Source: Semisulcospira habei
Taxonomy: Eukaryota; Mollusca; Gastropoda; Semisulcospiridae
Assembly: GCA_036245525.1 (NCBI GenBank)
Contig: BTPG01000002.1
Span: 124,597,212-124,661,211, forward strand
Direction: 5' to 3'
Length of the DNA: 64,000 bases
The position numbers and the translations under genes are program-made. Below are positions 13,398 to 25,500 of this stretch, piece after piece (positions within the stretch are counted from its first letter, which is position 1; each line of letters begins with the position of its first letter). The notes below the pieces were generated by a model, which saw only the letters and a list, made by a program, of their open reading frames with translations, made no database searches and was not told where the DNA came from.

Positions 13398-14870
13398 TGA
13401 CGTGAAATGCTACCCGTAAAGTGGCTGCCTGCTGTTGGATGAAACCCTGCAGAGTGGCCAGGGTGTTGTTGAACGCTTCCGGGCGGTTCACATCGACCGA
13501 CCTCCCTTGGGCAACGCTCGCGGACAGGAGACGGTAGTGATCACGCACACGAACGGAAGACCTCGAAAAGTGAGCCTTGTCGGTGAAAGCCGTATTCCTT
13601 GACGAAAGCATACACAATCACGATCCCAAGCGCACTATGACAGACAGCTGAAATTGTGGCGTGAATATTGTGAAGTACACACATCATATCTGGAGCAGTA
13701 TGTGTTGGCTTCGTAACATCTTATCTTCTCAAGTTGGCCCGGTCAACTGAGGTGATATCGGACAGGTACATAGCGTAGTCTATATAGTACGTGGGGCACT
13801 CGATGAGTTTCTGGATGCTCTTCACTGGTGAGGTTTAGCCACAAGTGTTTGATGTCATTTTGTACAGTATATATATATATATATATATTTTTTTTTTTTC
13901 GTGAGGCTGCACTCTTGCTCAGCCGCCTGAACCCTGTGGCCAATGTACGCCCCAGCAGCATAATTATATCAGGTCGGGTGAAAATATCCCCCCAATGGCG
14001 CTCAGTGGACAGCGTTAGCCTGTTTAGTGCCTAATGACGCATACCGGCTGTGTTTCAGATATGATGTGTGTACTTCACATTGACGTCATATACAGGTGTT
14101 TGGCAGGTGTCTCTTGTCATTGTTTTTTCAATTACCCAATGAGTAAAAGGCCATCGCGGGGCCAACCGGCGTATCATGGGCACGTCGGCCCCGACTATGG
14201 CTTGGCCTTGCACAGGGTACAGTATTTCTTTTTGTTGTTTTTTTTTATGGGTAGAGGAGGTATCTGGGGGGCAAAATATCGACTGTTGCAAACATGCCAA
14301 AATTTATACATATAATTTTATATTCATTACTTTTAACAAAGACGCCGCCAATGAGCCAAAAATGCACTCATCAGATTAGTTCCAAGCTGAGAATGCTCTG
14401 CTGTGCTAATGCCATGGAATTCCAGGCTTGTAAACTTGCATTGTGTCATCAGGACATTATCTGCCCTTTTTGTGACCGCATCGCTCACTAGATCTAGAAA
14501 GAAAGGGTAGTGGGAGACAAGGAATGACATGAGACCTATCATTTTGAGCCTTCCACTGAACACTGACCTAATGCATAAAACATTAGGGACTACCCCCAGC
14601 GCCCCGCAATCCGCTGGAGAATATCCAGTCCTCCCCCCGAGAGGGGGTGCTAGTAAATAGATATGTCAGCGCCGGATCAATCAGTTTTCAAGGGGATGGG
14701 TGGGTGGGGGGCTCAACTTTTATTTTTTCTGTTGCCAGGGTCTAGTATATATCAAAACACCACCGCACCGAAACTGTTCTTCTGACGTTTTTGAAAGTTT
14801 CTAGCTACGCACGGCACTGAGTCGGAAACACTAAAGCGTTACAACTCAATTTTAAACACATTTATAGTTT
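13398..14870. other. Intergenic, no supported gene
   Basis: The - strand ORF 13306-13617 was considered as an upstream C1q exon and set aside (see rejected). 14150-14215 has a small dyad (ggccaac...cggccccgac) related to GC-rich hairpins at 20222 and 41570. A short (TA)n/(T)n run lies at 13868-13900. Nothing else recognised. Confidence 0.4.
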
Positions 14871-14873
14871 CAA

Positions 14874-15829
<956 letters not shown>

Positions 15830-16030
15830 TACAATGTGTGAAATAAGTTTGACTGAAATAGTTCAAGGGTAGTGCCAGAACAGCTTGGCGCCTTAAGGCG
15901 CCAAGCTGTTCTGGCACCACCCTTGAACTAAAGCCATTGGTCTTTATCCTTATCTGTAAGTACTATAATGTAGTTTGCATATGGCAGTGTACAAATTTGA
16001 AGCTTTTCGCCTCAGTGTGATATGGGTTAA
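15830..16030. mobile_element. Hairpin MITE, family C
   Basis: Central palindrome agttcaagggtagtgccaga...cttggcgccttaaggcgccaag... Right end tgatatgggttaa. Same flanks in reverse order as the copies at 17136 and 34213 (atgtagtttgcatatggcag, acaaatttgaagctttt). Confidence 0.8.
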
Positions 16031-16242
16031 TTCTGGACATGTCATATTGCATGTAGTACATGCCCATCATTGAACACATGATGTAAAACAGAAATTGTCC
16101 AGATAACTTCAGCACCACAAGAGGCTAAATGTAAAGAACTCCAGTGTAAGTTTTGTTTTACAGCAAGCTACAAGTGACACAATATATAAGTTCAGGCTGT
16201 ATTAGTGTATATTCACGAGCACAGTTTTGTAAGAATACTACA

Positions 16243-16328
16243 ATGACGATCAAAAGAAATGTGACATTTTTGGAATCATCGGAAACACTATTCCAAAAAT
16301 GTCAGATTTCATTTGCTCGTCAGTATAT
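16243..16328. repeat. Hairpin repeat, family E
   Basis: Inverted arms gacgatcaaaagaaatgtga / catttgctcgtc around atcatcggaaacactattcc. Related to the stronger copy at 54528-54638. Confidence 0.65.
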
Positions 16329-16404
16329 TTCCCATAGATTTTCATGTTTGTCGCATTTAGATTTGTAGTTGTACTCAGTGCATCTGTTCTTTTTACAGAT
16401 TTCC

Positions 16405-16538
16405 ATGCTTCGCCAGTTGTGTAGATCCTTAGCACCCACAAGGGAGTTGGTGACAGAATTACAGACAAGAATGGCGTCTGGCAGCAGTGGACAAAAGCTG
16501 GCTGGCAAGGTGGCTATTGTCACAGCCTCCACTGAAGG
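16405..16538 (+). CDS. DHRS4: DHRS4 exon 1
   Basis: Encodes residues 1-44 plus two bases of Gly45, from MLRQLCRS to VTASTEG. Donor gg|gtactt. The upstream ctttttacag at 16389-16398 is a good acceptor, so this is probably not the first transcribed exon. Confidence 0.9.
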
Positions 16539-19500
16539 GTACTTGCTCATTTTAAAAGTCTAATTAATCCTTTTCATCCTGGTACACTATTGGTTGAAAA
16601 AAAGTTTGACTAGGAGAGTGATTTTTTTTTAATTTGCTTATTGTCCTGTAAAGGCTACGTTACAGACTAGGAGTTAGATCAACCATTTCTATTCTGGCAC
16701 CGACCTTGAGCCATCATTCAGATTTATTCTAGCAATAGTGTTAGGATGAAAAGGATTAAAAGTAAGTGGCTGATTAGCTTGCAGGTTTTCCCTTAACTCA
16801 TTCTACCCCAACACCGAAATCCCCAAATTTTGCCATTGTCCTCTGAAGGCTGCATTGCAGTGCAGGACACAGATCGACCATGATAGTTCAAGTGTGATGC
16901 CAGAATAGCTTGGCGCCCATAGACGCCAAGCTATTCTGGCACCACCCTTGACCTATCATGGTCGATCCTTATCTTGCTGTAGTTTGTCTGGGCTAGAATG
17001 AGTTAAACATGGGCTGTTCAAGTAAACGCTTGTGCAGTCCCGAAGCATTATTTGAATCTTTAAGTATTAGCACGAAAGCACATTGTGGCCTGTATTGCGT
17101 CTGTAACGGAAGGTGTACTGTCAGTACTGGACCCTTTAATCCCTATCATACTGAGGCTAAAAGCTTCAAATTTGTACACTGCCATATGCAAGCTACATTA
17201 TAGTACTTACAGATAAGCATGGTGCCAGAATAGCTTGACGTCTATGGGCACCAAGCTATTCTGGCACTACCCTTGAACTATTTTAGTCAAACTTATTTCA
17301 CACACTGGTGTATTCTGAATGATAAGGGTTAACAGTCATGGCTGATACTGCTGTGGTGTGTGTGAGGCACAACCAGGGTATAATGACAGTGCTTCAGTGT
17401 GGCATTAAAGACTGGCTGTCAGCGTAAAAGCATCACTATGCCAGCACTGCAACAGTCAACTGTTGGTTATTTCACCATAAAAAGTTAAAGTGTTTTAAAA
17501 ATGTAACAGTGCTGTATTGAGCCCTGGAGGTGCCAAGGTTACAACTTCTTTTCCTCTCTCTGCTCAGAATTGGTTTTGCCATTGCCAAGCGCTTGTGCGA
17601 GGACGGTGCCAAAGTTATGATCAGTAGCAGAAAACAGAAGAATGTTGATGCGGCCTTACAACAGCTGCGCAGTCAGAATCTTCAGGCGTCAGGCCTTGTA
17701 TGCCACGTGGGGAAGAAAGAAGACAGGGATAAACTTCTGGCAGAGGTACAGTCAAGCCATTCCATATTATCTGTGTGCTGGTCTGTGATTTTGGACCTTA
17801 AAGCCTAAAGCCATCACGTCCCAAATCACAAGCACACACTTGTTGATGGCTTAATTAATAATAACCATTCCAGCCTGATGCAGCAGGCTATATTCCAGGC
17901 AAAATAATTGAAAAAAATATGTTTTAAAATTAGCATACATCTTTTTGAGTTGCTGTGCTAGCTATACAGTTACAAAAGATTTTTGCTACCACCATTTGTA
18001 ATCCCATGCTAACAAGACAGAGTGCAGGAGACATAGATTCTCATGAGGCCCCGCAACTGCGGGGGCCCATGAGAATCTATGCCTCTTGTTCAAGTCTTAG
18101 AAGAGTCCACAAAGAACTCATGGCATTCCTTTTCCAAGGGGAGTAACTGCACAAATTGAAACCTGTCTCTCTGTAAATTCAGACAACTTCAGAAGGAAAC
18201 TGTTGTGTGGCGGTCAGTGTAAACAAATAGATGAAAAATTAAAAAGAAAGACAGAAAAAATATGACATGTCTAAATTGCTACAATAAGAAAACGTAACAG
18301 CTGATGCATGTGTATAGTACTTGATAATCTAACCCACATACAGCACGCTCACACATTAAATGTTTATGTTGTTAGACTATGGAGTAGTGAAACTTGAGCT
18401 TGTTTTTGCATCTGAACACTTTGAAAACCCATGTGCATGAGTATGTGTTTATGTTTCAATGTAAAGACAGTGCAACAGTTTGGCGGAGTGGACATCCTTG
18501 TCTCCAACGCTGCTGCTAATCCCTACTACGGACCTTTGTTAAATGTAAGTAACACATGACTGCCCGTAATTTGAGAGCCATTAAGTCAGACTAAGTTTCA
18601 CTTTGGTGTTGATGTGGTGCTGAATATTTAGGCTTGCGCAGAAAGGGCACCAGTAAACAAAAGCCTTAGTTGGCCCGTGAACTGAGGCTGACAGCTAGTC
18701 TAAACCCCAGTAACAAAAAGTCTTTGGGCTCACGATGGCTTTTTAATACTGGGGCTGCATGTGTGAATATTTGTTAATCATCTGGTTTGGGTTTTTTTTA
18801 TTATCAAGAATGATGGGTATATTGTAGCTAAAATACCATTATTCTCAACTTTGAAGGACAATTTTCGTCATCTATTGTGTTTGTTTTTTTCTGCTGAAGC
18901 ACTATAGTGAACATTAAAACAGTTTTGACACTCGCTGCAAATGCGCACTAGTAGTATACTGATTCATGGAGAAGAGAAGGACACTGACAGATCTCAGCAC
19001 AAAATCTATGAATGCATGATTTCCGTGATATGCCAGTAACAAACATAAAACAGAGGGTTGTGTAGAAGTCCACCATGTAGGGTTAAGGACAATGGACATT
19101 TTCATGGCTACACGTTTCTTGCTTATATTCTGCTCAGCCGTTGGCATGTCGGTGTGTGCTTGTAGTTTATCTCAGTGCTAACAGCTGTTATAATACATGC
19201 AAGAATTTCTCTTTTTTCTTCTTTTTTTTTTCAGACACCAGAGGAGGCCTGGGACAAGGTATCTAGATTTATTAACCCTTGACTGCTACTGGCGATTCCG
19301 CTCAGTGGCAAACACACAAAACTATGAGTCGTTTCCACTGACTGGTATTGTTGGTAGTAGTCAAATGATTAAGCTTTACATATCAGATTAATTTGTCTTG
19401 CAATTTGTTGATCCATGATCATGTCCGTTTGACCAGAGATTACACTGCTTCATTTATTAAGCTTGTTTGGTTGCAGATATGTCAGGCTAAACAAGCACTT

Positions 19501-22500
19501 AAACCTCTTAACCCCACAGCTGCATTTCCAGACTTTTTGATGTGTCGACTAACGACTATGTACCAGTTGTAGATAACGACTATGTACCAGTTGTAGGTGA
19601 TGGATTGATCATGATAATTCAAGGGTAATGCCATGGATTGATCATGATAATTCAAGGGTAATGCCATCTGGCACTACCCTTGAATTATCATGATCAATAT
19701 CCAGCTCCTGCTGCAGGGTCCCAGAGCTAAATGGGTTAAATCTGTTGAGCTTTGATGGTCAATCCATCTCCCTCAACTTGTTTGTACAGTATAGTGACAG
19801 GTCAGAAGTGATTCAAAATGTGCATCATAATTGAATTTTTTTTTAAATTATGTTGTAGTCATTGAAAAATGATGAAAAAAGTCTGCTGACTATTTCACAG
19901 TCATTCAATTGGTTTCTAAATGACAGGGACTTGCTCAGTTTCAAATGACATTTTTGGTTTCAGATTTTTGACACCAACGTGAAAGCTACATTTTTCCTGT
20001 GCAAAGAAGTTGCTCCATATCTTGAGAAGAGAGGGTATGTGCAGACAGTGTTTTTACTATAGTGTGATACATGTATACTGCATATAAAACAGAACAGGCA
20101 CAAAAACCTAAGACAGGCTTGTATGAAAGATTTTCTTCTGGAAGTGGAAATCTGTGTTTTGAGAACCGTGGCGAAAGAAATTCATCAATTTTTAAATGTT
20201 TGTTTCTGACTTGGATATGCTCGAGTGTGCAGGCCGATGGTGTCCTCCCCCAGTAGCAAAATGTCTTAGGGCCCATAACGGCTGTAATGGGCCCACGCAC
20301 TCATGCACAGGCCCACTACAGCTGTCATGGGCTCCAGGACCTTTGCTTGCTGGGTCTGTAGGCTGGTGCACAACCGTGCGCAGGCGTGCAGCTGACATCA
20401 GCCCAGTGGCTTTTGCGCACTTGGTGACATGTTAGCTTCACTGTTATCTATACTACTGTTATACAGTGATAGTGGGAGTTTTAGCAATATATTTCTTGTG
20501 TGAATGATTTCAGATTTGTTTATTCAAGAATGGCGGCATGTGTTAGCATGGCTGAGTTGGTATACCTCGCCCTGTGCCTAGGTGTCATGCACCAGCGGCG
20601 CCATTGTTGCTATTTTTGCACCTGACCGGTCGCTCGGACCGGTCTGGTGCACCAGATTGGTTTAGAGCGTGTGCTCTCTGCACTTATAACAAGCAATCTC
20701 AGAGAAAGAGTCAGGTGATGTTTGATTGCTGCAAAATAATATGAATAAAGAATAAACCTTTTCCCATACCATAGTGCAATCCGGGACGGCAATAATGCAT
20801 CCTTATGCTACCTCCATGAAACATTACACAGTTTGGTAGATTTGAAAAATAGCTTTTTTCCTCAATGGTGGTGATTTTGCGACACCTGCGTCATTTTGCG
20901 GCAGAAAGCACCATCAGGAAGTTCAGACGAGAACGAACTGCCCCTGGAGACCTATATTTTTCCAGTTGGGACGTACACCCTCGAACATTTGATGCTCAAG
21001 GGCCATGAGCAGCATAGGCTGTGCAGCTTAAACTGCTACAAGCGAAAAGTGAAACACGAGTGTGTTAGCGTGGTTGTCCACCGACCAGGGCCATACCGCT
21101 AAAACTGGAAACGAACCATTTTTCGGCTGAGATCACAGTCTTCCGTGAAAATGTATGAGACCACACTACAAGTGCAGAAGCCTACCTGCACTCACAGTTC
21201 TAGTGCACAGGACCAGTCCGAGTGACCGGACAGATGCGAAAATCGCAGTAATGGCGCCACTGGTGTGTTTAACCTAGGTACGGAGCAAGGTATACCAACT
21301 CAACGTTAGCATGTAATTCAGCATTAGAAACAAGACATTACTTTTCAATTAGATTGATTCAGGAAGTGGGATGGGGGTGTTTTGTTTGTTTGGACTGCAT
21401 GTCTGATTTGTTGTGTGGTTAGCTGGCTAGTCAAGCTGACTGGCTGTTTGACGTATGTGGTTGGTTGATAATTGGTTTCTCCTTAAGCAGATACATGTAT
21501 CTGAGAAACACAAGCGCACATATTTTACTGTGATTTGACTGTTCCACAGGAAGGGAGTTATAGTGATTGTGTCCTCAATAGGGGGGATGGTCCCCTTCCC
21601 GGTAAGCTTTGAATTTCTTGAGTGCTTCCTACCTATACCCCATTGAGCGCAATCCATCGAGCCGACATCAGCCGCAGTGCGTGTGGGCCAACTGTGGCTG
21701 ACTGGTCCGATGAACTTTGCATACTGGGACATGCGTCGTACATAGCTCATCACTCTATAGCAGAGTTATTTGTGTGTGGGAAATACTATAGCTCTTTCAC
21801 TCTTCTGCCAAATGTGGGAGATGGACCAGTCATGATTAGTGCACGGGTGGTGCCTTAATTAACCCGTTTCATCCTGATACTCTCCTGCTTGAAAACAATT
21901 TGACTACATGTTTCAAGGGTGGTGCCAGAATAGCTTGGCACCTGAGGTGCCAAGCTAATCTGGCATCACCCTTGAACTATCATGGTTGATCTATCTCCTA
22001 AGCTGTGATTAGTTTATTGCCCCGTGAAGGTTAATCTGTAATGTAGCCCTCATGGGACAATGCGTACATTTTTCAAAACGCAGCTTGAAGATGTAATGGG
22101 TTAATGTCTTTCAAGGTACCAGGTGATTCATGTAGTGCCCTTAACCCTCCTGTGCCTATGGCCACTGGTACTGCCGACAGGGCTGCAGGAGCTTCACGGT
22201 AGTGCAGGTGTACCCGGCAGTACCTGTAGTTCACACAATTACACTGTGTCACATAAAATGCACTTCCGCTGCACATTGGAGGTTTATGCCAGGGCGACAT
22301 TTCTCGCAATTTCATATTCGCTGTAAAAAATCTCATAAACATGGAAAATGTTCTCTGTCTGAGAACTGGCTGCATGTAAATGTGGCCGTTCTGTGCAGCA
22401 AGAGACGTAGATTCTCACGAACACATGCAGCTGCATGAGCTCATGAGAATCTATGTCTCTTGCGTTCAGAGTATGGAAAGGAGCTAGCTTGGGGAATGGC

Positions 22501-25500
22501 CGATTTAACCCCTTCACTGCAGAGGAGAAGTGAACACAATCCAACTGCAAGAGGCATAGATCCTTATGAGCCCCCGCAACTGCCTCTTGCTCAAATCAAC
22601 TCTTGTTTCTTTGATGTTTCTTGCTTTTGCATAGAGCCACTAGCTGGTACTGTGGAATCAGCTGCAGGTGTTTCACATACCGCAGGTGTACCAATTCACA
22701 TAGTGCATGCAGCCACCATGATACTGTAATGTCAGCTGTACCGGTGGCTGCATGCACAAGAGGTCAACACCTGGATAAATCTCCGCTTCTTGGCACATAG
22801 TTCATAGTGAACAGTAGTAGACTGTGAGACAACTTCATCTAACCCATGTCTTAACACAGTAACAGTGCGCATGCAGTCTTCTAACACGCTGCACTCGTAC
22901 GCTTGAGTATTGAGTAATGGGGCTCATCCTCGGTAGACTGCATTACCGTTCAGGGGATACTTCCACCATGAAAGCTCAAACATGGTGCCAGAATTGTGTG
23001 GCGTCAGGAAGTGCCGAGCGAGCTATTTCGGCACAACCTTTGAACGTTTATTGTCGTTCAGCCTCCTACAGTACTGTGTGCAGGCTGAAGGGGCTAACCA
23101 ACAGTATGGGACAGTTTAACCCTTTGGCTGTCGGTAGCACTTTCTGTTGCTGATTCCTGCAGGAATCACTTCAGCATAAAGCACTACCAACAGTCAAAGG
23201 GTTATTTGATGCAACTGATAACATATTTCTACGTACATTTTCTACACATTACAAATGAAGCAGTCGCCACCAAAAAACATTAAAAAAATAAAAAAATTGA
23301 GGCCAACATTGACAGATTGTTGTCCATTCAAAGAGGTGAACACTTAACTCAGTGGCAGAGAAGTGACCTTGTGGCTAAATTGAGTTTCATGGGTAAGATA
23401 AGGTGCGTTCATCACCCATTGTGATAGGCCTAAACAATAAATTTGTCAACTTTTGTAAGGTGAATTACAGCAGCTTGTACAGTTTGAATGTTGTTGTTTT
23501 TATATATAGAAGTAGCTGCATAGACACAAGCAATATGGAACCTACATTGTTAAGCAGACATAAAGGTTAAAAAGATATTGCTGGGGGAAAAAAAATGTTA
23601 GATAGAAGCAAATTGACTTATTAGTTTCTATTTATATACTAAATGAAAAGCTCATGAGGTTCGTGCTATGTCTGCAAGTCTGGCCATGAACCACGTTGTG
23701 GTCAGAGTTATTGTCTCCCCTGTAGGCTGGCACAGTGTTTCTTACACATACCAGTATTTTGGTCTTATAAGAAAAGGATGTTTTTAAAAAAAAAAAAACA
23801 CCTGAGTAAGTAATTAGGATGGTCACTAAACCGTTTCACTCTCGCACAAGGACAGTGTCTGGGCATCACTGTTTGTATGCTTGTATGTGATGTGGGGCTT
23901 TACAGCACTAAGCCATAAGGTTTAAGAGCGCAGACTTTAAACGCATTTGTGCTCCTTGTAGATGTGCAGTGTTGATTTGCGGAATATTATTTATCTGCCT
24001 TAGTTTTCTTATAATTAACCTGTTTGTATGGAATAAGCTTTTATTGCCAGCTTGCCTCATGAACTGTGGCAGATCCACTGCAATAAGTGGAAATAATAAT
24101 AATCATAATAAAGGAGATTTGTTAAGCACTTATTCTAAAAGTAGCTCTAAGCGCTGATACAATGAAAAGGCTAACACGCACACACACACACAACATACGC
24201 ATGCACACATACACACACACACACATACATACTAACACACACACAGACGCATACGTGACCGTGGTGATGAATTGTGCATGGCTGGGGAAATGAACTAGTG
24301 AAAGGCAGAGTTATAGAGGTGGGCTTTGAGAAGTGATTTAAATGAGGACAAGCAAGATGCAAATCCTCATAAGCCCCCGCAATTGCAGGGGCTCATGAGG
24401 ATCTATGCAATTTGTGTTACTTATTGTGTCCTGACAGTGAACCAGTGTAAAAATTACTTACTTACTTACTTACGCCTGTCACCCCTACCCGGGTATAGGC
24501 CGTCGACGAGAGACCTCCAGCAACTCCTGTCCTGTGCTTCTCCTTCGATTCTACTCCAGGTGGTTCCCAGTCTCTTGATGTCTGCTTGGAGGTCTCGACG
24601 CCAGGAGTTTCTCGGCCTACCTCTTTTCCTCTTTCCCTGGGGGTTCCATGACAATGCCTGCCTAGTGATACTGGAAGCTGGCTTTCTCAGACTGTGACCG
24701 ATCCATCCCCATCTTCTTCGCCCAATTTCATTCTCTGCTGTTATCTGCTCTGTTCTCTCCCAGAGTCTGACGTTGCTGATCTTCTCTGGCCAGTGGATTT
24801 TCAAAATTCTTCTAAGGCAACTGTTCATGAAGGTCTGTACTCTGTTGACTGTGGTTTTTGTCAATCTCCATGTCTCTGCTCCATATAGGAGAACTGCTTT
24901 TACATTGGAGTTGAAAATCCGGACTTTGGTGTGTTGTGACAGCTCTCTGGAACTCCATACTTTTTTCAACTGGAGAAAGGCTGCTCTGGCTTTACCGATT
25001 CGTGCTCTGACATCTGCATCAGTGCCGCCTTTTTTGTCTATGATGCTCCTGAGATAGGTGAAGGACTCCACCTCCTCCAACGGGGTGCCAGCAAGCAAGA
25101 CTGGTTCTTCCCTGGTTGCGTTCAGCCTCATTGTCTTTGTTTTCTGTTTGTGAATGGTGAGGCCCACTTGGGACGAGATGTCAGCAAGCCTCGTGGTCTT
25201 GTCCTGCATTTGTTGATGAGTGTGGGACAGTAATGCCAAGTCGTCTGCAAAATCGAGGTCGTCAAGCTGTGTCCACAGTGTCCACTGTATTCCACTTCGT
25301 CTGTGCTCTGTGGTCATCTTCATGACCCAGTCTATGGCCAGTAGGAAGAGGAACGGAGACAGCAGACACCCCTGCCTGACACCAGTTCTGACCTGGAGCT
25401 CTCTGGTGAACTGCCCTTCGTGGATCACGCGACATGTCATGCCATCGTAGCTGCTCTTGATCAGGCGGACGAGCTTTGTGGGTACACCGTAGTGTCGTAG

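Noticed and set aside
13306..13617. - strand frame ending QQQAATLR before gggtagca, as upstream exon of the C1q gene
   Set aside because: The coiled-coil look and the nearby GT are attractive, but the donor leaves phase 0 while the C1q exon needs one extra base. A MITE starts 20 bp away and no signal peptide exon is seen. A cDNA would settle it.
20196..20435. Overlapping frames on both strands with VGWCTTVRRR-like text
   Set aside because: They fall in a GC-rich inverted repeat, so both strands look similar; no domain.
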